A stretch of 64,000 nt of DNA from Aphrocallistes beatrix (taxonomy: Eukaryota > Porifera > Hexactinellida > Sceptrulophora > Aphrocallistidae): positions 868,001-932,000 of the forward strand of contig OY725505.1 of the NCBI GenBank assembly GCA_963281255.1, given 5' to 3'. Positions 33,438-43,859 of the stretch are shown piece by piece. The stretch's first letter is position 1. Every line of letters begins with the position of its first letter. Position numbers and translations under genes: made by a program. Under the pieces are notes generated by a model that worked only from the letters and a program-made list of their open reading frames with translations, was not told the DNA's origin and did not search any database.

Positions 33438-35413
33438 TTCATTGAACGAAAATACTTTATGACCACCGATAGTATGGTAATTACTGGCTACTTCTGGTGT
33501 TTGATTTATCTTCATACTTTTAGGTTTTGGCAATAACAGAGTATCAGTCTGCTTTTGACATTCAATTTTAATGGAAGAAGTTAGAGGATATTTGGTCTTG
33601 ACTTTCTTCATGATGAGATCTTTTTTTAGATGACTTTTGGCGTTCCGTGCTTAATTTGCTATCTTTATGTGAATGCATTTTGTTCTGGATTTCCTCATCT
33701 AGAATACAAAAGAGCGTAAATATACTGTGAAAATTGAAAATATCATTGTGCATGTACTTGCAAAATGTATACGCTTAATGGTCAATCTGAAGTTCTTAAT
33801 ACCACTGCCCGATTGTTGTCAATATCTTGATAATGAATACTCTTTACTATTAAAACTCGATCCTTACTTAACTCGATTAATGTATGTGTATATAAATAAA
33901 TAAAAAAATATATACTTATATCTTCAACGTTATTATTTTAAGTGTACGTTTGTATCCCATCAGACATGTCTTAGAAAAAAATCAGGAGATTATATTGCTT
34001 TGGATGATGCTATTCTGGTTAGTAGTGACTTGTCTGATGCTGATTTGCTGAAAGCTGTGAGATCGCACACAATATGATCAGAACTGAAGCAGATAGTTCA
34101 GATAGTGATCCCGTCAAAGAATGTGATTACTCACAGCTCACTGAGATGCAAAAATATTCTCTGAATTTTCACCCAACACAATAAATGGATTGTATCTATT
34201 TAATAAATTACAAGCGCGCTTCGCTTGGTTTCGAACTCTACACCCCTCAAAGCCCCATGTCAACCGTTGGAAGCCAGCCTCTAGCCTATTTTTGTAATTT
34301 GTTTACTTTATGTATAAAAGTGTGAAAATATGCACATAACCTTTTTTAAGATATCAAACATACGTAAGTTGTGGCTTTGAAGATTAATAACAATGACAAT
34401 CTATTGTAGTGTCGTAGAATGATTTATATTGTGAAAGTCATATATATTATATAGAAAAGGTGTGAAAAATTGTTTTCCATTTTTTTGCATAGGTGTGAAA
34501 ATTTCGCTTAGATCTTAAGACTTAATCAGGGTCATATCATTTGACACCTACATGCCAATTTTCATATCTCTATGACTTGCCAATTCTTCAATCATAACAT
34601 TACTAGATCAAATTGAGTCTCAGGTTTAAGACAGATTCATAAAACTAGCTTGTACTGATGGACTAGCACAACTATTTTTTGCTAGAAGAGTATGAAATGA
34701 AATGTGATTTTTACAAGTAATAACCATTCTATTATAAAACATTTATATTTTTGTTTCGTATAATAATTTACACAAGATCGGTTAATCAGGAGGTAAGGTA
34801 TACTCCCGAGATATTCCCGTTAAGCGCCTTCCCAAGTATACTTTATTTAAACGATTATATGATTTTACCTTTTTGAAATAAAAAGGTAGAATTTTGCTAT
34901 CAACGTTCATAGAGTTTTAAAGGATGTAAAATCTAATTTTCTATCGTATTTCAAAAATCTATTGTAAATATTTTTATTTTTGTTAGCGATACGTATATGC
35001 ATAAATCAACATTAATTTAAAACATGTGGAAGTGACTGGTTTATCTTTACAAAGTTATGTTATAGGGAAAGTTCCCGAAGGCTATTTAAGCAAACACACA
35101 ATGTCTTTAACGACCGCTAACACCACCGAGAGAAGCACGTGTATTCAATCAAAATGAGTGTTCTAGATATTTTAAATGCAACAGATCCAAAATCTAACCC
35201 AAATAATCAATATATCCACCTGCTGATTAATTTAATTTTAAACATGATCAATGGAATCGATAGATGCAAGAAACCTGAGACAATCAATGTATAATATTTT
35301 AAGAATTACATCCATAGATTACCTGTACTACTCGTATTTCTTGTCTGAGTATTAGATACTATATGAGCTGAGGAATTGAGGATATTATCACTTGATGGAG
35401 AAGAAGAAGACAT
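33438..35413 (-). CDS. Possible two-exon gene, Ser/Lys-rich product, unknown function
   Basis: Exon 1 (35413-35323) starts MSSSSPSSDNILNSSAHIV and ends at ACAG/GTAATC. Exon 2 starts after TATTCTAG at 33698 in matching phase (DEEIQNKMHSHKDSKL) and stops at 33568. A second overlapping frame (MKKVKTKYPLTSSIKIECQK) continues to a GTGAGT donor after 33438, which suggests a frameshift and further exons. I recognise no domain. The 1.6-kb intron would contain a Tigger-like fragment on the opposite strand. Confidence 0.3.
33985..34184 (+). pseudogene. C-terminal fragment of a Tigger/jerky-type transposase
   Basis: YIALDDAILVSSDLSDADLL is followed, after a frameshift, by TEADSSDSDPVKECDYSQLT and a stop. 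The pattern of an acidic D..., LSD.D[IL]L helix and an acidic Ser/Asp tail is that of the C-terminus of pogo/Tigger transposases. The match is short. Confidence 0.4.
34235..34620. repeat. Dispersed repeats
   Basis: 34235-34330 is related to 38095-38200 and 26950-27060. 34480-34590 is the inverse of 31420-31535. Confidence 0.6.
35154..35294 (+). CDS. 46-residue ORF, unknown
   Basis: ATG to TAA frame beginning MSVLDILNATDPKSNPNNQY. It lies head-to-head across from the possible exon 1 at 35323-35413 (tails converge). No family recognised; it may be chance. Confidence 0.2.
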   Translation: MSVLDILNATDPKSNPNNQYIHLLINLILNMINGIDRCKKPETINV

Positions 35414-35528
35414 TGGAAGTAATGAGAAGAAGAATTGATTAAATATTATTTAAAAATATATCTACTCAGCACATCTATTTATATGTGAAACAATTTTGTC
35501 ATTAGGATGCTTTCAAAAAAATTACTTT

Positions 35529-35566
35529 TTAAGAGTTTAACAAGAGAGGTGTTGTTAAACTCTTAA
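35529..35566. repeat. Perfect 14-bp stem hairpin
   Basis: TTAAGAGTTTAACA, a 10-nt loop, then its exact complement. Confidence 0.85.
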
Positions 35567-35909
35567 ATTGTGAAAGTATTATTTTTGCAAACCGCAGTAT
35601 TACTAACACAGTAATTGCCCAACTTTCACACCACAGGTTGTAAGAGTGTATTATGACTGTCAGCATTCCTCTAATTTTCAATTTCTTAATTACAGAATAT
35701 GATTTTGCATATTCTTATTGATAATTCCTTCACAATCAACAATAAAAAAGTATGGGAATCTACATGGAGCCGTTTAGACGTTGCTCGCCGCTTCAAGAGG
35801 AAGGAGGGTAATTAAATGACAAAATGTAACAGACAGGCGAGATAGATTACGCGTATTATTACGATACATACGTACGTAACAAATTATTTCAATTGAAATT
35901 TCATGATAA

Positions 35910-36336
35910 CAAGCGCGCATCGCTTGTTTGCGCTGCGCGGCTGGCGGACACTTTGTGTCCGCCAGAGGCTCCCTTCGGTCACCTGGGGTATATATATAAC
36001 TGGGGTATATATATACGTATATATATATGTGGGGTATATATATATGTATATATATATATATATATATATACAGTCGACTTCGCTTAATAGGGCCACTGTT
36101 TAATCGGGTCAACCGCTTAATCGGGCCACTTTTGGCAGGACCGGAATAGCTCTCACACATAGAAGCTAATACAAAAGATTTTCGGTTAATAGGGTTATCC
36201 GCTTAATCGGGGCAAAATGTCCTCTGACCGATGTGACCCTATTAAGCGGAGTCGACTGTATATATATATATAGTATATATATATAGTATATAAATAAATA
36301 AGTAAATATACATTAATCGAGTTTTAATAGTAAGGA
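35910..36336 (-). mobile_element. Helitron-like repeat, - orientation, internally deleted
   Basis: The GC-rich 3' end (CAAGCGCGCATCGCTTG, then GGCGGACAC...GTGTCCGCC) is joined through TA runs to the 5' end (AGTTTTAATAGTAAGGA). It contains the MITE 36071-36258. Confidence 0.78.
36071..36258. mobile_element. 188-bp pogo-like MITE (CAGTCGACTCCGCTTAAT)
   Basis: Ends CAGTCGACTTCGCTTAATAG and the inverse of CAGTCGACTCCGCTTAATAG, with TA on both sides. A second copy lies at 22980-23166. Confidence 0.9.
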
Positions 36337-37054
36337 TAATAATATATTTAGTTTTGAAGCGTATTGTCATTGTTGAATTTTATTCAAAATTCTTTATAAG
36401 CTACAAGTATGTACGTTTTATTTATGTTGGATCATTTAGCGAGATTGACGGCGGTTAGCCGGTTAACAACCGAATCCAGCTTTCCAATATTAGAAGGATT
36501 TTTGATTTTGTGTAAGGTACTGCCTCTAGCAATGAATTGAGAGTATGATCTATCAAAGGATGAGACATTAGTGTTGATGAGGGTTTTGTTTATTTTATAG
36601 TTTTAGTTTATCAACACTATTTATATTAGATTGAAGACTTTCGTTGTAAGAATAATATCCTCCTTAATATATGCTACATTAGTCATTGAATTATATTATA
36701 ATGATTAGTCATGTTTAGCAAAGATTACTGAAAGCATTAGAGAGTCAGTTTCTTTATCGTGCGGTGAATTGCTTTACCACACTACAAGTATCAACAAAAT
36801 TGACACTAGTAGTACTTTCAGTATTTTCAGTTTCATCCATCCTGTAATAAGTACAGTGATCTGTTAGTAAGTATGAATAGACACAAATAGACAAAATACG
36901 TAGAGAATAATCAAACTAATCAGAGTTATAGTTTTCAAAGATACTTTGTTATTGCTAATTGTTCATGATAGGTAACTTACCTATGTATTAATATTAATTT
37001 GAAGATTTAAAAATTGCGGAGAATTTTATTTTAGTATGGAATGTTCTTTGTATA
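36337..37054. other. AT-rich spacer
   Basis: No supportable gene or repeat structure. Confidence 0.35.
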
Positions 37055-37190
37055 TCCGAAAATATCAGCTGGTCTAACTTGCTTTAGTGCATCAAAAAAT
37101 AATTCTGGCCTGAATTCTTACCACAAATTCACATATGAAATAGTAATATCCATTAGCTCAGTTAGAATTATCTTTTTGGCAATTAATTGT
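37055..37190 (-). pseudogene. Decayed paralogue of the death-fold-like ORF (first domain)
   Basis: Reads YVNLW, a stop, then EFRPELFFDALKQVRPADIF, parallel to NVNSW and PELFLEALSRVNPTLV of the ORF at 30044-30667. Only about 40 codons remain. Confidence 0.6.
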
Positions 37191-37202
37191 TCATTTTAAT
37201 TT

Positions 37203-37320
37203 TTAGATTCTTTTTCTAATGAAACCACGTTTTATCTCCAGTCACAATTCAATTCAAAAAGTTCTTCTCACCTTGCCAAGCCTTGATAAGTAATTCTCGA
37301 CTCATCTTCACCCTTTGGCG
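37203..37320 (-). pseudogene. mariner transposase fragment
   Basis: SRELLIKAWQGEKNFLN, a stop, then IVTGDKTWFH. The VTGD[EK]TW motif contains the first catalytic Asp of mariner transposases. Two in-frame stops in about 35 codons. Confidence 0.75.
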
Positions 37321-37370
37321 CTTTTGTTATTCGGACAAAAGTTTTGGGTCCCATGCCACAACCTTCGACA

Positions 37371-37797
37371 CAGGGCCGGATTAAGGTTGCGCGGGGCCCG
37401 TGGCATATTTTTTACGCAGGACCCATAGTACTGGTCTTGGAAAACCATGCTATTACTTAAAGCTTGTATTGTGCCTAGCAGATGGCCGAACCAGGCGCAC
37501 GGGTGCTACGCCTATGATATATAATATAAGGTAATAACATTTTATAGTGTAAAAGTTACTAATCTCAATATTTAGAGTCATTTAAAAGTAATGCCTATGG
37601 TGAAGTTCATATTCTACGCTAAGCAGAGTGAGGCTGTTCAAGCGGGTCTGAGTCATACACGATCGTAACTGATTTTTTATGAGTTGGAGTTTAGAGAACG
37701 ATCGTTCACCAGAACAGTTGGAGATCATGAGGCACAAGTAAATGAAAGCGGGGCCCGTGGCATATGCCACTTCTGCCACGTGCTTAATCCGGCACTG
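37371..37797 (-). mobile_element. 427-bp hAT deletion derivative
   Basis: Flanked by the perfect 8-bp TSD CTTCGACA (37363-37370 and 37798-37805). Ends CAGGGCCGGATTAAGG and the inverse of CAGTGCCGGATTAAGC. It holds the C-terminal transposase piece below. Confidence 0.93.
37582..37760 (-). pseudogene. hAT transposase C-terminal dimerisation fragment
   Basis: LCLMISNCSGERSFSKLQLI followed by KNQLRSCMTQTRLNSLTLLS is the hAT C-terminal (hATC) motif: S..ERSFS.L..IK..LR..M...RL..L. The rest of the transposase has been deleted between the element's ends. Confidence 0.9.
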
Positions 37798-37805
37798 CTT
37801 CGACA

Positions 37806-38448
37806 TTTCGAGATCTTCGGTGGTCATAGAATGATTTGTTGATTTTGAGATCCCAACCCTCTCTTCTAATTCCCTGACAATTCAATCTGTATTAGATGGA
37901 AGACCGTCATCGTACGAGTAGCATTATAATATATACAAGCGCGGCTTGCGGTCGCCTGGAGTTTTCAGAGAAACGTTTGATTGCTTTCCAATTCTCTACC
38001 AAAGAATAAAAAGTCATTTATCTAAGTCATTTATCTGAATCATTAATTCAGAACTACAGAAGAAAAATTAGGTCCATAATAAATGAATTCGAAATCTACA
38101 CCCATAAAACCCCCATATTAACAGTTGAAAGCAAGTCTCTAGCCTATTTTGAGAATTTGTTTATTTCTGTACTATTGCAAACAAAAGTAAACAAATTGTT
38201 TGTCTTATAGATGCTAAAATATGATTTTCGAAATATACACCCCTGAAAACCCATGTCAACCATTGCTCGGTATCATTGACAAGTTTCAAATCCCCTTTTC
38301 GATTCTTATATTGTGAAACCATGGATTATCTATTACTTTGATCGTAACCTACTGTATATAAGGCCATACAGTAAAGTTGAAATATATCGCCAGGGATGCA
38401 GTATTAAGTGGGCATTAAAGTTACTACACACAAAGTTCTCAAAGGAGA
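37806..38448. other. Spacer with dispersed repeats
   Basis: 38095-38215 matches 26950-27060. 38330-38410 resembles the 58609-59674 foldback family end. No gene. Confidence 0.45.
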
Positions 38449-38667
38449 CTGGTTTAAGTAATTCCAGTAATTCCCCTTCTCTTGAGTCATACGACATGCT
38501 AAGCCGCTTCGTTTTTTATGTTATTGAATAATAAGATGGACATCCAGGCAGCAAACATGGAACAGCACCTTCTTTCAAATTAGGCCTGGCACGAGGTACC
38601 TCCGTGGGACGTTCACGGCATGTCGTATGACTCAAGAGAAGGGGAATTACTGGAATTACTTAAATCA
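38449..38667. repeat. Inverted repeat with 51-bp arms
   Basis: Arms 38449-38500 and 38617-38667 (AAGTAATTCCAGTAATTCCC and inverse), with about 115 bp between them. Confidence 0.88.
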
Positions 38668-39153
38668 TACAGGTGAGCTTGATTTCTGAGATAGAAGCAA
38701 CAGACAAATACAAGATCAAGACGCTACAATATCTAAAAGATGAGGTGACTTTTCATTTCTTTACCTAATCATTGGTTAGTATGGTACTGCGATAATTACC
38801 TAATTAATTATCTCCTTTTTCAGAGAGAGGAATATTTCAGTTAACCTTTATCTTAAATTAATTGTTTTCTATCCGCAAGTGCTTTAGCGAATGAACGAAA
38901 TAATTCTATTTCTGCCAATTCTATATCTCATATTCAACAAATCGAATTAGAGCTGAGCAATTGAAAGCTTAAGGCCACTGTTAATAGAAAACTGAAGAAG
39001 GCTTCAAAACACTCTTAGTGGGGATGCGGGCCGGCAGTATTCCACTATAATTTTCTCATTATTTGATATATAGCATAATCAAGCCTGCTTATTTGATCTA
39101 TAATTAGCTACAAACATTTAATTAATACAGTGAAGTCTCAAAAAAAACAATAT
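38668..39153. other. Spacer
   Basis: AT-rich, nothing recognised. Confidence 0.3.
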
Positions 39154-39580
39154 AGTCAAACTTGCTCTAGCGGCCACCTCGATATAACGGTCATATGCAC
39201 ATAGCGGCCACCTAAGAACAGTCCTGTCCGATTTCCTATAATATTGAACCGTGGTCATATATATACATACATAGTGGCCACCTGCTCAATGCAGCAGCCA
39301 CCCTTTTCGGTCCCTTGCGAGCCCTAAAACTATATATAATGGCAAATATTTAGAACTACATACATGTGTTTATTACTATCCCTATTCCGAACGGTGATAT
39401 AGTTTCTAGCATCAGTAACATAAGTAGTAACGCACATCAGTGATATCTAGTGCATTTATAGATTGTCACAGCATCGCATCGTTACAAACTGACACTGTAT
39501 ATTCTGGTCCCTACCTGTTTATAACGGCCATTTTTGACCAGCAGGTAGTCCCCTAAGTGGTCATTATCGAGAGGTTTGAT
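39154..39580. mobile_element. pogo-like MITE (GCGGCCACC family)
   Basis: Left end AGTCAAACTTGCTCTAGCGG, right end the inverse of ATCAAACCTCTCGATAATG, in TA-rich flanks. The interior repeats CGGCCACC and ATAACGG, as in 12514-12829. Confidence 0.65.
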
Positions 39581-40621
39581 AGTACGTATATATTGAAATG
39601 CTAGTTAAATCGACTGTATAGTTCAATCAATTGTAATAAGTCCCTCACCTGAATATACAATGAGATGCTAATCGCAATAGTGACAATATATGTGGCAGCT
39701 AAATATTGATACGAGCGGTGGAGCTGAAACATGTTTTCAATTAACAGTAGTAGTCTAAATTAAACAAATTTTTATAGATTTTGTTCATACTTATCTAATT
39801 TTATAGTTTATTGTTATTTTAGATAGTGACCGTTCAGAGTGATACCAATTATGAAGTCAAGTTCGAATGTCAATGAATCCAAGTCCAAATGTCAGAGAGA
39901 AGACGTGAGGATGTTAGGATTTACAATTACTGTCATACTTACCAACCTCCAGGGATCCCTGGATTATCCAGGGAAATGACTTATGATCCAGGGATTAAAT
40001 GAAAAATCCAGAGATTTTGAGCTTTTAACTAGCCTATAATAATTTCCATTAATGCAATAGAGTTGAAAATTATTGTACAGTAAACTGGGGCGACTTTGGC
40101 CCTCAGAGGTGACTTCGTCCCACAATTGCTATTTAAATAAAACAAGCGCGCTTCGCTTGCTTGCGCTGCGCGGCTGGCGGACACTTTGTGTCCGCCGGAG
40201 GCTCCCTTCGGTCGCCTGGAGGTGAGATTGATTAATTATAAAGGAGATATCATCTTAAATATGTCCATCTTAGTTTTAAAATCGATATCAATCGAAAAAT
40301 CACCAAATTTGTCAATTTTAAAAGTTTTGATGAGTAATGATGACTCATCACTTTGTTATGACGTCATCATTACGCATCAAAATTTTTCAAATTGACAAAT
40401 TTGGTGATTTTTCGAGTGATATCGATTAGCACAGTAGGACAGACATATTTAGAGATGCTCTCTCCCTTATAATTAACCAATGTGACCTCAGACGACCGAA
40501 GGGAGCCTCTGGCGGACACGAAGTGTCCGCCAGCCGCGCAGCGCAAGCAAGCGAAGCGCGCTTGTATATATATATACTACTACATCCTTACTATTAAAAC
40601 TCGATTATTTTTTGTTTGTGC

Positions 40622-41566
40622 CATAGACTCCTTTAACTAAGGACTGGAGGGTCTCATACTCGGGTCCTGCAACTTGAGCTATTGCTTATCACTATAACTA
40701 GTGGTTATTTCGGTAAGAAATGTATTATTGTTGAATAGGAAGTCGCATATGGTGAATTCATTGGTCACATTGGCATACTTGAAATATTTGTGGTTCTCGA
40801 GTTTTGCGGTTTTCACACCTTTCCATATATGGTAATAATGTTGCTAACTTGGAATTGGTTAACGTTAGACATGGGAAATGTATTATTATTGAATGGGAAG
40901 TCATATATAAAGAATCAATTGAGCATATCGACTTATCCTAAATGCTTCTAGTTTATGATTTTTGCGGTTTTCACACCTCCATATATGGTAATAATTGTGA
41001 TAACTTGGAATTGGTTAACGTTAGACATGGGAAATGTATTATTATTGAATGGGAAGTCATATACAGTCGACTCTCGTTAATACGAACACGGATAAGGAGT
41101 ACAATCGGATAAGAAGTACAAGTTTTGATTCCTTCAGACTCAAATTACAATCCCCGAGCATGGGAGGCTTCAGTCCTTCTCTAAAGAAGTCTATAATATG
41201 ACCATATATGGAGGTGTGAAAACCGCAAAAATCAAAAACTAGAAGTATTTAGGATAAGTCGATATGCTCAATTGATTCTTTATATATGACTTCCCATTCA
41301 ATAATAATACATTTCCCATGTCTAACGTTCCAATTCCAAGTTATCAACATTATTACCATATATGGAAAGGTGTGAAAACCGCAAAACTCAAGAACCACAA
41401 ATATTTCAAGTATGCCAATGTGACCAATGAATTCACCATATGCGACTTCCTATTCAACAATAATACATTTCTCACCGAAATAACGACTAGTTATAGTGAT
41501 AAGCAATAGCTCAAGTTGCAGGACCCGAGTATGAGACCCTCCAGTCCTTAGTTAAAGGAGCCTATG
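40622..41566. mobile_element. Fourth level: 945-bp foldback (CATAGACTCC family)
   Basis: Ends CATAGACTCCTTTAACTAAG and the inverse of CATAGGCTCCTTTAACTAAG. The arms run several hundred bp, with an internal duplication of GGTTAACGTTAGACATGGG. Flanks GTTTGTGC and GTTTGTGT agree in 7 of 8 bases. The host sequence is the 5' end of the Helitron-like copy (AATGTTTGTGTATA). Confidence 0.92.
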
Positions 41567-41581
41567 GTTTGTGTATATATA

Positions 41582-42291
41582 TGTTACAGGGTATCTGTAA
41601 AATCAGGGTAATTGTAATTACCCTGACTTTTTTCAGGGTAATTGTAATTACAGTATAACCTCCATAAGTGGGGGAGCATGGGACGGGATAAAACTGGTTT
41701 ATCCCCCATTCCCCGGTTAAAATTCAATTATAATTTTCTAGATGAGAACATCTAACAGCCTATTTGAAAATTGTAGAATTTCAGAAAATACATAGTACAT
41801 AGTACATATAACACACCCACTAATGTACCAGTTGAGTTTTATAAGTTACACAATTACATTTAGAAAACTCCACTTCCTAATATGGTACTTAGGTGGTATA
41901 ATTGTTAACTTATAGTATGGAAGGGGGCGAATTCAGGGGGGGAAATTCAGGGTGGGCAATGTTACCTGTTACAATGCAACTGTCAATTGAGGAATCCTAT
42001 TAATAGGACAATTGCTCTTAGGTGAGCTAAATTGTGTTTCCCGTACTTGTGTATTACAGGCTGAGCAAATCTGGATGGACATGTGAAAATGGCCCAAGTT
42101 GCGCCTATACAAATGATCCACTATACAATGAGTGGTCACTATAATTAACATAAAAAAAACAAAGTAATTACAATTACCCTGAAAAAAGTCAGGGTAATTA
42201 CAATTACCCTGATTGAACCAGGGTAATTACAATTACCCTAAAAAAATCAGGGTAATTACAATTACCCTGATTTTACAGATACCCTGTAACA
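41582..42291. mobile_element. Fourth level: 710-bp TGTTACAG element with AGGGTAATTGTAATTACCCT palindromes
   Basis: Ends TGTTACAGGGTATCTGTAAA and its inverse in a TA tract (TSD TA). Near both ends it repeats the palindrome AGGGTAATTGTAATTACCCT (or ...TTACAATT...) about six times in all, some incomplete. The middle is AT-rich and non-coding. Confidence 0.9.
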
Positions 42292-42809
42292 TATATATAT
42301 CTCTGTAACGAATTGATTGAAGAAACTGCCAGGCACAGATAGCTGAGTTTTGGCATGTGGGAATCTTTTGGCTATGGCTCCAGTAAGTTCTGAGATCAGA
42401 GCAAAATGTCGACTCATCATAGAATTATGACGTCATTGTCACATTTTAAAAAGTTAAGCAACACAGTTATTCGGGCATTACTCAGCCATTATAGGAGATA
42501 GAAGGCTGAAATTTTAATAGAATATGTATATTAATATACTTCACATATCAACCAACTATTATCAAAAAAATGATGACTCATCACTCTGTTATGACGTCAT
42601 CATTACACATCAAAAAAATTTTAAAATTGATAAATTTGGTGATTTTTTCGTGCGATATAGATTATAAGTAGGACAGACGTATTTAGAGATGTTATCTCCC
42701 GTATAATTAACCAATGTGACCCCAGGCGACCGAAGGGAGCCTCCGGCGGACACAAAGTGTCCGCCAGCCGCGCAGCGCAAGCAAGCGAAGCGCGCTTGTA
42801 CGTATATTA

Positions 42810-42933
42810 TGTTACAGTCAATGTGTAAAATTAGTCAATTTGTAAATTGACTGAAATTTCCAGTCAATTTATAAATTGACTGATTCACTTAGGCAATTTA
42901 CAAATTGACTGATTTTACACATTGACTGTAACA
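42810..42933. mobile_element. 124-bp TGTTACAG MITE with GTCAATTTATAAATTGAC palindromes
   Basis: Ends TGTTACAGTCAATGTGTAAA and its inverse, TSD TA. The interior is four tandem near-palindromes of GTCAATTTATAAATTGAC. Shares the TGTTACAG and TGTAAAAT frame of 41582-42291 with a different palindrome. Confidence 0.92.
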
Positions 42934-43398
42934 TATACAAAAGTACTTAAACTGCAGTATTTCTAAGTTGGAGTATATTTTAATTAAAATTGATATTGTG
43001 GGACAAAGTCACCTCTTAGATCCAAAGTCGCCCCAGTTTACGGTAATTTTATGTTTCTCATTATTTAGCAAGTCTTCCAGGGATCCTGGAAAATTCCTGG
43101 ACTCACGAATCGAAAATTGTTCTAGAATTTTGATCAAGGGATTATTTAACGCGTTTGATGACATTATATACAATGTACCTTCCTCTAAATAGTTTACTTG
43201 TCCATTTCGAAATCTTTAATTACCTATATTCGGACTTTATTTATAATGCAGGAAATTCCCTGGATCGCGAATTTCGAAATGTAACCTGTCTATTGATCCA
43301 TGCTAGTTTAGTCATTAAAATTAAAAATATTTACCATTGAAATCCAGGGATTTCACTCACAAATCCAGGGAAATTTTCAAGAGGGGTTGGTAAGTATG

Positions 43399-43689
43399 TG
43401 TAACTGTGTAGATGTTTAGTTGATCCTCTGGTAATAGTAGCCTAGTAGTTTTGTGTCATTTATTCATTCATTTTGTAATTAATTGCACTATGATTAAATT
43501 ATACAGATGTTAGTAGTTTCTCAATAAGGGATAAATGCGATCATACATGTTTATAGGGTGATGGATCCCGAAAGTAAGGGAACATAACTTAATATAATAT
43601 TGATTATATTGTAAGAAATGAGAGTGGTTAGTTGGATAAATGCTAGAGATTATCCAATTCCCCACAATTAGCATGAATCCACTCGGGCA
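43399..43689. other. Spacer
   Basis: 43510-43690 may be decayed continuation of the helicase pseudogene; otherwise nothing seen. Confidence 0.35.
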
Positions 43690-43848
43690 TTCTACAAGCG
43701 ATCCCAAAAGTCCAGACCACCCTGTACGCACGATGCGATGGAGATAGGCCTCAGCTGATTGGGGGAAATCCAAGTTGACTACGACATTGACAGTTGGAGG
43801 TCTATCCCGCGTGTGAGGTCAGTGCAGGAGTGGTTACGACAGTTTCCT
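43690..43848 (-). pseudogene. DDX6/Dhh1-type DEAD-box helicase pseudogene fragment
   Basis: RNHSCTDLTRGIDLQ, then after a frame change VNVVVNLDFPQSAEAYLHRI and VRTGWSGLLG. This follows the second RecA domain of DDX6 (motif V TRGID, the VN.V.N.DFP strand, motif VI HRIGR.GR) without a gap of intron size. Motif VI is damaged: the second Gly is Val and the last Arg is Trp. One residue of CTDLFTRG is missing and the frame shifts once. It looks like a fragment of a retroposed or truncated copy of a conserved mRNA-decay helicase gene. The functional gene must be elsewhere. Confidence 0.85.
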
Positions 43849-43859
43849 TCCTGAAGTCG

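Larger units (their letters stand above)
40143..42798. mobile_element. Third level: cluster of Helitron-like copies
   Basis: An inverted 3' half (40143 to about 40330) abuts a forward 3' half ending CTTG at 40564. A further + copy starts TCCTTACTATTAAAACTCG at 40585 and, after two insertions, resumes at CTGTAACGAATTGATTG (about 42304) and ends CTTG at 42798. Confidence 0.8.
40078..43043. mobile_element. Second-level element, mariner-type (CAGTAAACTGGGGCGAC)
   Basis: Ends CAGTAAACTGGGGCGACTTT and the inverse of CCGTAAACTGGGGCGACTTT, flanked by TA. About 60 bp of each end is left; the rest is filled by the Helitron-like cluster. Confidence 0.82.
39934..43398. mobile_element. Outer element of the nest (CATACTTACCAACC ends)
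   Basis: Ends CATACTTACCAACCTCCAGG and the inverse of CATACTTACCAACCCCTC. Body fragments with CCAGGGAT...CCTGG phrases remain at 39950-40060 and 43070-43380. Everything between is later insertion. No clear TSD. Confidence 0.7.

Noticed and set aside
35774-36160. Overlapping frames rich in YIYIYI
   Set aside because: They translate the TA microsatellite and Helitron-like 3' end.
36071-36258. Bacterial-style terminator or riboswitch from the stem structures
   Set aside because: Ends plus TA duplication identify a MITE in a eukaryotic genome.
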